From the NCBI GenBank assembly GCA_023410055.1, contig JAEYQK010000119.1, positions 1 to 64,000 on the forward strand: 64,000 nucleotides of DNA, read 5' to 3'. The translations under genes and the position numbers were made by a program. Shown one piece after another: positions 41,947 through 53,363 of the stretch. Source of the stretch: Acidobacteriota bacterium (GTDB lineage Bacteria; Acidobacteriota; Terriglobia; Terriglobales; Acidobacteriaceae). Positions within the stretch are counted from its first letter, which is position 1, and every line of letters starts with the position of its first letter. Below the pieces are notes generated by a model. That model was not told the origin of the DNA. It ran no database searches and was given only the letters and a program-made list of their open reading frames with translations.

Positions 41947-44085
41947 ATGGCAGAAGAGCACGTGAACGATCTGGCGAGCGCAGCCTCAGCATACCTGCGG
42001 TCGGCAATGCACCAACCGATCCGCTGGCACGAGTGGGGCGAAGAGGCCTTTGCACTCGCCAAGCGCGAGAACAAACCGGTGCTGCTGGACGTCGGCGCCG
42101 TCTGGTGCCACTGGTGCCACGTCATGGACCGCGAATCCTACGAGAGTCCAGAAATCGCGGCCATCGTCAACGAACACTACATCGCCGTTAAGGTTGATCG
42201 CGACGAGCGACCCGACGTCGACTCGCGCTACCAGGCCGCCGTGCAGGCCATCAGCGGACAAGGCGGCTGGCCCCTGACTGCCTTTTTGACGCCCGACGGT
42301 CATCCGTTCTTCGGCGGCACGTACTTCCCGCCTGACGACAGCATGGGCCGCCCCGGAATGAAGCGCGTCCTGCTGTCGATTGCGCAGGCCTTCCGCGAGA
42401 AGAAGAACGACGTGGCGGAGTCGGCCGAGAGCGTGATGAGCTACATCTCGCAGGCCGAAACATTCTCGGCCAGTGCGGGTGAGATCGATCCACGCCTGCC
42501 CGAGCGCATCGTGCAATCGGCCAAGTCGATGTTCGACACCGAGCACGGCGGCTTCGGGTCAGCTCCGAAATTCCCGCACCCGTCGGTGATGGATTTGCTC
42601 ATCGACCATTACGCAAGGACCGGCGACGAAGCCGTCCGCAACATAGTCATGACGACGCTCGAACGGATGGCCAAGGGCGGTGTTTACGACCAGCTAGGGG
42701 GTGGCTTCCACCGCTACTCAGTCGACGAACGATGGGTGGTGCCGCACTTCGAGAAAATGTCGTACGACAACTCGGAGCTGCTTAAGAATTACGTTCACGC
42801 GTTCCAGGCGACCGGCGTTGAGTTCTTCGCCGATGTAGCGCGCGACACTATTCGCTGGATGGACGCGGTTCTGAGCGACCGACAACACGGAGGCTTTTAC
42901 GCCTCACAAGACGCCGACATCTCGCTCGACGACGACGGTGATTACTTCACCTGGACACTGAAAGAAGCAGGCGACGTTCTCACGGAGGATGAACTTGCAG
43001 TTGCGTCGATCTACTACGACATCGGCGTGACCGGCGAGATGCACCACAATCACTTCAAGAACGTGCTATTCGTGGCGGCATCGCTCGACGACATTTCGAA
43101 GCGCCTGAAGAAAGATGTAGCGAAAACGCGTGACTTGCTCGCCTCGGCCAAGAAGAAGATGTACGAGGCACGCATGAAACGACCGACGCCGTTCGTTGAC
43201 AAGACCGTCTACGTCGGCTGGAACGCGCTGTGCGTTTCGGCTTATCTCGACGCAGCACGAGTATTCGGACTTCAGGACGCTCGGTATTTCGCGCTGCGTA
43301 CGCTGGATAGAATTTTGTCGCAAGGCCTGAACGATCAAGGCAAGCTCTCGCACGTTATCGCCTACGCCGACGCGAACACCGGTAAGCGCGAACTGAGCGG
43401 AGTGCTCGACGATTACGCATTCACGGTGCTCGCCTGCCTTGACGCTTGGGAAACAACGTCGGCAATGAGCTACTTCAACTTCGCTCAGCGAATTGCAGAT
43501 GCAATGATCGAACGCTTCTACGATCAAGAGCACGGTGGATTCTTCGACGCAAGGGCGGCGAGTGCAATAGGAGCCTTAGCTGCGCGCAGGAAGCCGTTTC
43601 AGGACGCGCCAACTCCAGCAGGCAATTCAGCCGCAGCGATCGCGCTGTTGCGGCTCTACAACTACAGCGAGAATGGCAAGTACCGCGATTGTGCAGAACG
43701 CACTCTGATGCTTTTCGCTGGAACGGCAAGTCAATACGGCATCTTCGCCGCAACCTACGGAATCGCGACCCTGATGTACTCGACACCTCACGCGCAGGTT
43801 GTCGTGATAGGCGAGGACGATCTGGCGAATAGGTTGTACAGCGAAGCCGTTGCTCCGTTTGCACTGAACAAATCCGCGCTATGTCTGACGGATAACGAAG
43901 CCAGTTCGCCGCAGTATCTGCCACCTTCGTTGCGGGAGACAATCCCAAACAGCAAAGGCGAAGGCAGCAAAGCAGTCCTGTGCTCGGGATTCACCTGTCA
44001 GCCGCCAATCGCCGATGCTGACACACTGGCGAAAGCGTTGCGCGAAGCGATCACCGGCAAGCGACAAGACGAAGCAGCGGATTAG
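41947..44085 (+). CDS. YyaL/SPATA20-type thioredoxin-domain protein (DUF255)
   Basis: The 712-residue protein has an N-terminal thioredoxin-like domain (about 30-190): RWHEWGEEAFALAKRENKPVLLDVGAVWCHWCHVMDRESY with a CHWC active-site-like motif, then SGQGGWPLTAFLTPDGHPFFGGTYFPP. A long (alpha/alpha)6-like region follows, containing GGFHRYSVDERWVVPHFEKM, YASQDADISLDDDGDYFTW and GWNALCVSAY. The family is conserved from bacteria to humans, and its role is still unclear, with redox or sugar-epimerase-like activity proposed. The domain order and length are normal. Its stop abuts the convergent CBS gene. Confidence 0.9.
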   Translation: MAEEHVNDLASAASAYLRSAMHQPIRWHEWGEEAFALAKRENKPVLLDVGAVWCHWCHVMDRESYESPEIAAIVNEHYIAVKVDRDERPDVDSRYQAAVQAISGQGGWPLTAFLTPDGHPFFGGTYFPPDDSMGRPGMKRVLLSIAQAFREKKNDVAESAESVMSYISQAETFSASAGEIDPRLPERIVQSAKSMFDTEHGGFGSAPKFPHPSVMDLLIDHYARTGDEAVRNIVMTTLERMAKGGVYDQLGGGFHRYSVDERWVVPHFEKMSYDNSELLKNYVHAFQATGVEFFADVARDTIRWMDAVLSDRQHGGFYASQDADISLDDDGDYFTWTLKEAGDVLTEDELAVASIYYDIGVTGEMHHNHFKNVLFVAASLDDISKRLKKDVAKTRDLLASAKKKMYEARMKRPTPFVDKTVYVGWNALCVSAYLDAARVFGLQDARYFALRTLDRILSQGLNDQGKLSHVIAYADANTGKRELSGVLDDYAFTVLACLDAWETTSAMSYFNFAQRIADAMIERFYDQEHGGFFDARAASAIGALAARRKPFQDAPTPAGNSAAAIALLRLYNYSENGKYRDCAERTLMLFAGTASQYGIFAATYGIATLMYSTPHAQVVVIGEDDLANRLYSEAVAPFALNKSALCLTDNEASSPQYLPPSLRETIPNSKGEGSKAVLCSGFTCQPPIADADTLAKALREAITGKRQDEAAD

Positions 44086-44514
44086 CTATGTTCCGCTCTG
44101 AATGTAAGCACGCATCGCGCGGACTTCGCCATCCATCTCCGTCACTTCGTGCAGCAGGATGTCGCGTAATGACACGACACCGACTAGCCGATTGGCGTCC
44201 ACGATGGGCAGATGACGAATGCTATGCATCTTCATCAGTACCATGCAGTCCTGCAGTGTTTCGCTCGGACTGACGGCATGCACATCAGTCGACATCACGT
44301 CGCCAACCCTGGTCTTCTGCGGATCGCGGCCTTCCGCAACAACGCGCTTCATGATGTCACGTTCCGAGAAAACGCCGACCAGATCAGCGCCCCGAAGAAC
44401 CGGCACAGCACCCACGTTGTGCTCTCCCATCAATCGCGCTACTTCAGTGACAATCTGCTCCTCTGTGGCGACGATCAGTTGGTTCCCTCTTACAAGATCG
44501 TAGATAGACCCCAT
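44086..44514 (-). CDS. Two-CBS-domain protein
   Basis: From the ATG at 44514, with a strong GGAGG site eight bases upstream, the protein has 142 residues and consists of a CBS pair: ARLMGEHNVGAVPVLRGADLVGVFSERDIMKRV and LMKMHSIRHLPIVDANRLVGVVSLRDIL. CBS pairs bind adenosine nucleotides and signal energy state. It is the last gene of the hydrolase, DedA, PGPGW, DUF58, CBS run, though a partner is not evident. A longer frame from 44562 lacks a ribosome site. Confidence 0.88.
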   Translation of the reverse strand: MGSIYDLVRGNQLIVATEEQIVTEVARLMGEHNVGAVPVLRGADLVGVFSERDIMKRVVAEGRDPQKTRVGDVMSTDVHAVSPSETLQDCMVLMKMHSIRHLPIVDANRLVGVVSLRDILLHEVTEMDGEVRAMRAYIQSGT

Positions 44515-44597
44515 GGACCCATCCTCCCCGGCATCTGTGCCGCGAAGTATATGTCCGTTCAAGATGGCAAAACAAGTCAGCAGGTGGGCTTGGTCTC

Positions 44598-45989
44598 TCA
44601 GGACCGCTTCGAGCCATCTACAAAGATGATGTAAGAACTAGTCCAGAGGCTAGTCGGCACCGAACCTCTGGGTCGTGTGGTGATGATCAGGCTGTAGTCG
44701 TTCGTTGTTGGCAGTGAATCCAGAATGGACGGACCGAGCTTGGGCCCAACCAGGGCCAGATATCGCAGGAACTCATGAACGTCGTTGCTGCCCGGGTAGT
44801 CAGGCGCCGCAAACGACATTTCAGTCGCGTCCGATTCGAAGTGCCACGCCAGCGATGCAGCAATCTCAACGGCTCTCTCGTACTCCTGATCGCTGATTAC
44901 GCCGGGAGCTGGGTTATCGAACACAACGCGCAGCTTGCGCTCGTCCTCGCGAGTGAACTCTCGGACCTTCAGCTCACCTGTCTTTGCTGTGGCCTTCCAG
45001 TCGACGTGTCGAGCAGAGTCCTCGGGCACGTGGTTGCGAATGCGGTACAGGTCGTAGCCGCGCCCGCGAACGAAGGACTCGAATTCACCCCGAATCGTTG
45101 GCAGAACGTCCAGGAGTTCGTCAGTCGCCTCGACTGAGGGATAAACGACTAGCTCACGCGAAACCGGCATTCTCCTCGTCTTCGCCAGAAACGAGAACGG
45201 GAACTTCGTAGAGACACCGAAGCTCTCCTGCGCGTAACGACCACGCCGGGGAAAGCTGATGTCGACATCGGCTGAGACCGTCGTCTGGGCCGGGATATAC
45301 GGGAAGTAAACGCATTCCTGAAGAACAGGCGGGCTCGGGTCGTGCGGCTCCGGCCCAAATGTCAAGCTGATGTCCGGCAACACCACGGATGGCTTACGAG
45401 CAGGAAACGAGAAGGTTGTCTTCTCGTAATGCAGACGGCGGTGGGGCTTTGCGGCTTTGGGTGGCACTACGCTGATCGAGAACGCAGGCATGAACCGTCG
45501 CTGGTTGTGCAACTTCACTCGCCCGGCAACCGTCGTTTTTGCAAATGCCTGAGCTGGCAGAGATATGTCCAGTTCGAGGCCGCGCAGAACACCAGCTGAA
45601 GCGGTGCCGGAAACAATAACGGCAGCGAGCATGACCGAAACGATGATGAACAGCAGGTTGTTGCCCGTATTAAGAGCGGCGATGCCAATTATGAGAGTGG
45701 ACCCCAAGTAGATCAGGCCTTCGCGCGTGACATCGTAATCGAATGCATCTCGTACGCGAGCGATGGCGACTCGGCGGGCCAGATAGGGGACGGTCAGCAA
45801 ACCTACGGCGCCTGCAATCAGAAGCGACAGTGAAGCCAGAACAGCCGACGTAATCGCGTTGCCCGCTAAGCGCTCCACCGTTGACAGGATGGCGGTGCCG
45901 AAAGCCGCTACGAGTCCCACCAGGGCGAGAAGGAATCGCAACATAGCTTCCTTCTCAACCTTGATCATCGACTTGATGCGCTTGAACAA
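44598..45989 (-). CDS. DUF58 membrane protein (MoxR-associated type)
   Basis: The 463-residue protein has two pairs of N-terminal membrane helices (about 16-75 and 95-140). A long beta-rich region follows, and then the DUF58 core GYDLYRIRNHVPEDSARHVDWKATAKTGELKVREFTREDERK, followed by a vWA-like end. Such proteins usually act with a MoxR AAA-ATPase and a transglutaminase-like protein, but neither is adjacent here. The operon neighbours are PGPGW and CBS genes. The start ATG at 45989 gives a normal amphipathic N-terminus. Confidence 0.85.
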   Translation of the reverse strand: MFKRIKSMIKVEKEAMLRFLLALVGLVAAFGTAILSTVERLAGNAITSAVLASLSLLIAGAVGLLTVPYLARRVAIARVRDAFDYDVTREGLIYLGSTLIIGIAALNTGNNLLFIIVSVMLAAVIVSGTASAGVLRGLELDISLPAQAFAKTTVAGRVKLHNQRRFMPAFSISVVPPKAAKPHRRLHYEKTTFSFPARKPSVVLPDISLTFGPEPHDPSPPVLQECVYFPYIPAQTTVSADVDISFPRRGRYAQESFGVSTKFPFSFLAKTRRMPVSRELVVYPSVEATDELLDVLPTIRGEFESFVRGRGYDLYRIRNHVPEDSARHVDWKATAKTGELKVREFTREDERKLRVVFDNPAPGVISDQEYERAVEIAASLAWHFESDATEMSFAAPDYPGSNDVHEFLRYLALVGPKLGPSILDSLPTTNDYSLIITTRPRGSVPTSLWTSSYIIFVDGSKRS

Positions 45990-46015
45990 ATGGGCCTCGG
46001 TTACTTTCGTGGTCG

Positions 46016-46288
46016 TTACGCCGCACCAGTACCACGCTTGAACATTCTATGAAACCACTTTTCGGCCTTTTGCGCTGCCTCCTCGGAAACGTGAGCAATC
46101 TTCGGAAATCTGTTCTTCAGTTTCTGGAGGAGCTTATGTGCCCAAACGTATTCGGTCGAGAGAATAATGAGGCCTATGACGATAAACAGAATTCCTTGTA
46201 GCACGGGCAGGAATAGTCCCGCGATGCCGACCAAGATGAAGATCCAGCCGACAATTAGAATCAAGATTCGCTTCAGTCTCGTTCGCAT
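46016..46288 (-). CDS. PGPGW-family membrane protein
   Basis: This 90-residue protein has the family pattern in RILILIVGWIFILVGIAGLF followed by LPVLQGILFIVIGLIIL: two helices with a Gly/Pro hinge. A basic amphipathic C-terminus follows (KLLQKLKNRFPKIAHVSEEA). The family is common but uncharacterised. It lies between DedA and DUF58 genes with gaps of about 20-26 bases, so all are probably one transcript. Confidence 0.78.
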   Translation of the reverse strand: MRTRLKRILILIVGWIFILVGIAGLFLPVLQGILFIVIGLIILSTEYVWAHKLLQKLKNRFPKIAHVSEEAAQKAEKWFHRMFKRGTGAA

Positions 46289-46308
46289 TAATGGGTAGCG
46301 CGTTTATC

Positions 46309-46929
46309 CTATCGTCCTAATCTTTGGCGTCTCCGCCAAAAATACCAGAGAATTGCGCCCGCTACGACCAAGATAGCGACAACGATATTGAATTCTTTCA
46401 GGATACGGATCAGTGTGCCCCAGTGCCGCCCAAAAACGTAGCCCAGACTCGATATAACCGTCACCCAGAACGCAGCGCCCAGGAAGTTGAACAGAGCGAA
46501 TTCCCGCCAGGGCATCCGCAGGACACCTGCGAGCGGACCGGCAATAACACGCATCCCGAATACGAATCTGGCAAAGAAGACCGTGTGACATCCGTAACGC
46601 GCAAACAGTCTCTCGCCACGTTGGACGTGCTTTGCCGGAATACGAAAGATATGCCTATATCGATCTAGAAGAGGTCGACCGCCATGATGACCGATAGCGT
46701 AGCCGACGTTATCTCCCAGCGTCGCAGCAAGCGTTGCCGTCACAATAATCCAGGGCAGATGCAACCGGTGCTCGGAATACGCTAAGAAGCTTGCGAACAG
46801 AAGCACGGTTTCGCCAGGCATGGGGATGCCTGCATTCTCAAGCAATAACGCCAGGCCCAGGGTCCAGTAGCCGTGGACGGCAAAGTATCCGCGTAGAACC
46901 TCAAAGAGTCTTTCGCCCATTCGGAGCAA
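46309..46929 (-). CDS. DedA-family (VTT-domain) membrane protein
   Basis: This 206-residue DedA protein has LENAGIPMPGETVLLFASFLAY, ATLAATLGDNVGYAIGHHGGRPLL and FARFVFGMRVIAGPLAGVLRMPWREF. The conserved acidic residue of the first motif, GDNxGY and the FARFxxxxRxxxG segment are intact. DedA proteins are lipid scramblase/flippase-like and affect undecaprenyl-phosphate or phosphatidylethanolamine turnover and proton-motive force. Four or more helices. Confidence 0.9.
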   Translation of the reverse strand: MLRMGERLFEVLRGYFAVHGYWTLGLALLLENAGIPMPGETVLLFASFLAYSEHRLHLPWIIVTATLAATLGDNVGYAIGHHGGRPLLDRYRHIFRIPAKHVQRGERLFARYGCHTVFFARFVFGMRVIAGPLAGVLRMPWREFALFNFLGAAFWVTVISSLGYVFGRHWGTLIRILKEFNIVVAILVVAGAILWYFWRRRQRLGR

Positions 46930-46965
46930 TACTACAGGAATGACAATGGCAAAGCTCGACCGGAG

Positions 46966-47877
46966 TCAGGCACGGTCAAGAAATTCGAATAGCGTGCGAT
47001 TGAACTCGTCTGGGAACTCCTCATAAGGCAGGTGACCGGAGCCCTTGATGATCTTCAATTCTGCATTCGAAAAGTGAGCCTTCAGCAGCGGTGCGGACTC
47101 CGGGAGAACGGCCCGGTCGCGATCGCCCCAGACAAGCAGGGTACGAATGTCAGATATCTGCGACAGGACGTTCTTGATGTCGCTGAGATCATGTCGCAGG
47201 CAGTGGGCAATCTTTAGCGCATGGTCCATCGTGCCTTCTATCTGGAGTGGTGCAGCATATCCCTCGAGCGTTCCGGGACTGATTCGTTTACGACTGCCGT
47301 ACATCCGCCCGAGAGCAATGCCATTGGCGAAGTGAAACCACGGGTGCGCAGCGCGAGAGAATCGCAATCCGATCTTGCTAGTCATTACGGATGCCAATAG
47401 CAAACCGTGGCGAGACCATGGGTTAATGGGCGCAACCAATACCAGCTTGTTGACGTTGATCGCGGGCGACTGCTGCCGAGCTAATGCTGACAACAGCATT
47501 GCGACACCGCCGCCGTGTGATGTGCCGAGTATGTCCACAGAGGTGATGCCCTGTTCGCGGACGAAACAGAGCAGACGTTCAGCGGTCGCTCGCACCGAGC
47601 AGTCAAGTTCGGCGCTGCGATCGGAGAAACCAACGCCAGGTAGATCTACGGCGTAGACAACGCGATTCTGTGCCAGAGCGGCAAGATTGAATCGCCAGGA
47701 GAACGAGTAACCTAGCAAACCGTGGATCAAGAGAAGAGGCGGATGTTCGGTGTCGACTCCGGCACGCAGAAATCTCATGCGACAACCGGAAACGGTGCTG
47801 GAGCAGTCGGTTACGCCATTTCGCGCCATGAGCGCGATGTCCGGGATTTTTGGTTCTTGTGGCAACCGCTGGTGCAT
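46966..47877 (-). CDS. Alpha/beta hydrolase
   Basis: From the ATG at 47877 the protein has 303 residues: PPLLLIHGLLGYSFSWRFNLAALA (oxyanion and core), VYAVDLPGVGFSDRS, nucleophile elbow DILGTSHGGGVAMLLSALA, acid segment LLVWGDRDRAVLP and catalytic histidine in IIKGSGHLPYEEFP. It resembles MhpC/epoxide-hydrolase-like enzymes; the substrate is unknown. A longer frame to 48057 reads through low-complexity intergenic DNA. It begins the operon that runs to the CBS gene. Confidence 0.83.
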   Translation of the reverse strand: MHQRLPQEPKIPDIALMARNGVTDCSSTVSGCRMRFLRAGVDTEHPPLLLIHGLLGYSFSWRFNLAALAQNRVVYAVDLPGVGFSDRSAELDCSVRATAERLLCFVREQGITSVDILGTSHGGGVAMLLSALARQQSPAINVNKLVLVAPINPWSRHGLLLASVMTSKIGLRFSRAAHPWFHFANGIALGRMYGSRKRISPGTLEGYAAPLQIEGTMDHALKIAHCLRHDLSDIKNVLSQISDIRTLLVWGDRDRAVLPESAPLLKAHFSNAELKIIKGSGHLPYEEFPDEFNRTLFEFLDRA

Positions 47878-48007
47878 CTCCCGATTCTTATCTGAACGAT
47901 ATCGCCTCTGTCGCTTCTGTGGGGAGCTGAATAAGCTCCCCCATTTTTTCTGTTGATTGTACCCCCCCTCCCCACCCTGTTTCCGCATCACTGATGATTT
48001 AAAGGAG

Positions 48008-48877
48008 TTAGGTTCGGTGTGTGACTGAAGAATCGGACCATTGTGTGATCGGGCCATCGGGCCATTGAAGAAGATCGGATGAACGGTTGAATTGAAAGAC
48101 GGATTTCAACGCAAAGGACGCGAAGAACGCAAAGGGGACAGAGGTAGCGGAGGATTTGTTGACTTGATGACTTGATGATTTGGTGATCGGGAGAACGGAA
48201 GGCTGCGTATCGGCGCTGGCTTTGATGGTCGGAAGCAGTTGGTCTTGAGTCGTAGACGAGGGTTGTGATTCGGTGGCGGCAGTAGAGTTCGGCTGAACAG
48301 TGATTATTGCGAAGTTAGGAGTGGCGGAGCTGGTAGTGCTCGGGGCGGGAGTGGTTGCAGGTTGGGCGGTGGTGGTTAGTTGGGACTCGCCTTCGACGAG
48401 CTGGTGGCATTTGCAGCAGGTTTTTTGGAGGCGCTTGATTTCCTCGATGCGTTTTTCGTGAAGTTCGGCGCGCTGTTGGTCTTCGGTTTCCTGCTTAATC
48501 TTGTCCCAGATCTGATAGCAGTTCAGATTGCTGGAGGAGTATTCGTCTTCGAGCTGGCGATGGAAGCTGGTCTGCTTGAAGTTGGAAGACATGACTTGCA
48601 AGGCCCAGAGGATGCGTCCGGACTTTTTCTCGCTGAGGGTATCGTTGTTGATGCCTTGGACGATCTGCATGAGGGCATAGTGGATGGCGTCTGGGCTGTC
48701 GATGAGAGCAAGGTCAATGACGGGTTCGGGGATGGGTTGGGTGGAGCGGCGGTGGGGGAAGTCCTTGGCGGCGCGCCAGTGGAAGTGGCAGAGTTCGTGG
48801 CCGCGTGCGGCGGGCGAGCCGCATTGGGTTCCGTTGGTTTTGATGTGGGCACAGCGGCGGATGTTCTTGTTCAGCAT
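48008..48877 (-). CDS. Acidobacterial Cys/His N-terminal protein of unknown function, repeat-derived tail
   Basis: The 289-residue frame begins MLNKNIRRCAHIKTNGTQCG, continuing SPAARGHELCHFHWR: a compact C-H-C-C-H-C-H set that looks like a metal-binding motif. Residues to about 150 are helical and charged (YALMQIVQGINNDTLSEKK; KRIEEIKRLQKTC). I recall similar proteins as recurrent multi-copy families in Acidobacteriota, but this is unverified. From about residue 170 it becomes a Ser/Thr/Pro/Gln-rich low-complexity tail. The last 50 or so residues are translated from intergenic-type repeats (GATCGGGC units and a CGCAAAGGACGCGAAGAACG tract), so the real protein may end earlier in evolution. Confidence 0.6.
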   Translation of the reverse strand: MLNKNIRRCAHIKTNGTQCGSPAARGHELCHFHWRAAKDFPHRRSTQPIPEPVIDLALIDSPDAIHYALMQIVQGINNDTLSEKKSGRILWALQVMSSNFKQTSFHRQLEDEYSSSNLNCYQIWDKIKQETEDQQRAELHEKRIEEIKRLQKTCCKCHQLVEGESQLTTTAQPATTPAPSTTSSATPNFAIITVQPNSTAATESQPSSTTQDQLLPTIKASADTQPSVLPITKSSSHQVNKSSATSVPFAFFASFALKSVFQFNRSSDLLQWPDGPITQWSDSSVTHRT

Positions 48878-48884
48878 GGTTCCT

Positions 48885-49196
48885 TTGTGGCGCCCCTACG
48901 GGGCTGGAATTCGTTGTTGCTAAATACCCAGCGCTGCCGCGCTGGGCTGGCTAAATCGCGGCCCTACGGGCCTGTGGGTTCTTGGCAAATACGTCGTATT
49001 GCCGAAGCGTGAGTGTCGCGACAAAACGGCGGCAAGTTGCCCACCGTGACGGCTGCTACGAAGCCCTCGGCCGGCCCTACGGGCCTTGTAGACGTTGCCA
49101 CTTCTACCCGGCACTTCCGTGCCGGGCTAAATTTGGAAGCCCCTTCGGGGCAGATCGGCGGCTTCCACCAGTCGGTTTCGACGTTTCAAGCGAAAG
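48885..49196. repeat. Run of short palindromic repeats between genes
   Basis: Five or more small hairpins follow one another: GCCCCTACGGGGC (48892), CAGCGCTGCCGCGCTGG (about 48930), GGCCCTACGGGCC (48960), GGCCCTACGGGCC (49073), CCCGGCACTTCCGTGCCGGG (49108) and GCCCCTTCGGGGC (49139). Several carry a CTAAAT/GCTAAAT flank. No coding pattern is visible on either strand. Confidence 0.75.
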
Positions 49197-49227
49197 CCCC
49201 ACGTTAGCTGCGCGAACGTGGGGCACC
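49197..49227. repeat. CCCACGTT palindrome, copy 1
   Basis: CCCCACGTT, AGCTGCGCG, AACGTGGGG form a perfect nine-base stem followed by CACC. The same unit occurs inside the acyl-ligase fusion gene (53820-53849) and, with other loops, upstream of ftsW (63205 and 63277). Confidence 0.85.
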
Positions 49228-49521
49228 GTCGGACGTGGGAGATCCGTGGGTCATTCGTCTGTTAGTTGATGCTAGTTCCAGTATGACAAAGTCAGATGGG
49301 GAAACCCGACAGGGCGGGGAAGTTTATATTTCGTGCGTTTGCAGGGAGTTGCAAGCAAGAGTCGGGTGTAGGGCTCTTGACAACGTCACCCCGGTCAAGC
49401 CAGGGCTTGAACGGGGCACCGGGGGACTTTCGGGAGTTGTCGTGACACCCACTCAAGCAAAATCAGCTTGAGTGGGCCACATTACAACATCGGGCTTGAA
49501 CGGGGCACCAGGATCGCTAGG
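49228..49521. other. Non-coding region after secA with inverted repeats
   Basis: GGGCTTGAACGGGGCACC occurs at about 49403 and again at about 49493. CCCACTCAAGC (49448) and GCTTGAGTGGG (49465) form a hairpin. They relate to the palindrome at 15188-15224. No gene was recognised. Confidence 0.55.
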
Positions 49522-52434
<2,913 letters not shown>

Positions 52435-52593
52435 GGTTTGTTCCTTCCGATCCGCCGAAAATATGACTGTGCGGGGCGGGATACGCACTACGGGCTTCCT
52501 TCAGGGACGCCGAAAGTAAAAGCCTAACATATTGGATGCGGGAGGGTGGACGGAGTGGCGGAAGGCTGCTTCGGGGATGTTGAGGGCGTGAGT

Positions 52594-52623
52594 TGCGAGG
52601 ACGGGGCACAGCCCCGCCCCTAC
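52594..52623. repeat. GGGGC palindromic repeat upstream of secA
   Basis: GAGGACGGGGCACAGCCCCG with CCCCTACACG beyond it: GGGGC and GCCCC arms around ACA. It lies just after the stop of the ferritin-like gene and could also act at that gene's 3' end. Confidence 0.55.
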
Positions 52624-52631
52624 ACGAATGA

Positions 52632-53168
52632 CTAGGCCGCTTTGCGGCGATGCGAACGTGGCGCTTCTTCCTCTTCTATCTCCTCGGTGCCGGTCTCTTC
52701 GACTTTAAGTTTCTTGCTGAAGCTCTCGACGCGTTTGAGCATTTGTTCTTCCTCGCGAAGGTTCTGCTGCAGCAGGCGGACGGCTTTTTTCATGCCGAGT
52801 TGAGTACAGAGGTCGATCATGGAGTTGTAAGCGGCGATCTCGTAGTGCTCGATCTTCGCATTGGCGCCGACGGTGAATACTTCGATCAGTTCCTCGGAAG
52901 GGTCTTCTTCCATGAAAGATTCTTTTTCCTGCTTAAGACCTTGGATTCCTTTGCACTCGGTCTGCTGAGGCTCTTCACCTAGTTCTTGGAAACACTGTTC
53001 GAGACGCTCAATCTGGCCCTGAGTCTGCTTATGGTGATTCTGAATGGCCTTGAGAAGCTGTTCATTGCTGACGTCGTCCTGGGCCTCTTCGAGTATGCCG
53101 AGGATCTTTCGTTCGGCGTCGAGCATGTCAGAAAGTTCGTGGGTCAAGAATTCGCGGGCGGTATCCAT
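52632..53168 (-). CDS. DUF892 (YciE-type) ferritin-like protein
   Basis: From the ATG at 53168 (GGAGG ten bases upstream) the protein has 178 residues: REFLTHELSDMLDAERKILG, then HHKQTQGQIERLEQCF and GANAKIEHYEIAAYNSMIDLC, which supply the paired Glu and His ligands of a ferritin-like di-iron four-helix bundle. The tail (EEIEEEEAPRSHRRKAA) is acidic and then basic. YciE/YciF-type proteins are linked to stress response. Nineteen extra N-terminal codons are possible but less likely. Confidence 0.88.
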   Translation of the reverse strand: MDTAREFLTHELSDMLDAERKILGILEEAQDDVSNEQLLKAIQNHHKQTQGQIERLEQCFQELGEEPQQTECKGIQGLKQEKESFMEEDPSEELIEVFTVGANAKIEHYEIAAYNSMIDLCTQLGMKKAVRLLQQNLREEEQMLKRVESFSKKLKVEETGTEEIEEEEAPRSHRRKAA

Positions 53169-53363
53169 CTGGCTGTTTCCTCCACTGATTTTGGCTGGCT
53201 GGGATATGGCGTTAGGATGCGTCAACTTGTGTCGCGAGAGTTGTCACAGGCACGGGATACTGAAAAAGCGGCGCGTTTTAGGTATATTCTTCGCGGTGTC
53301 CTATTTCCGGGGGTGGGGTGAGTTGCGCGTCGTGTGCTCCCGGCAAGGAACGATCGGTCCTGC

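Noticed and set aside
47878..48057. 60-residue upstream extension of the alpha/beta hydrolase
   Set aside because: It reads through GATCGGGC-type repeat and C-rich low-complexity DNA and overlaps the end of the neighbouring gene.
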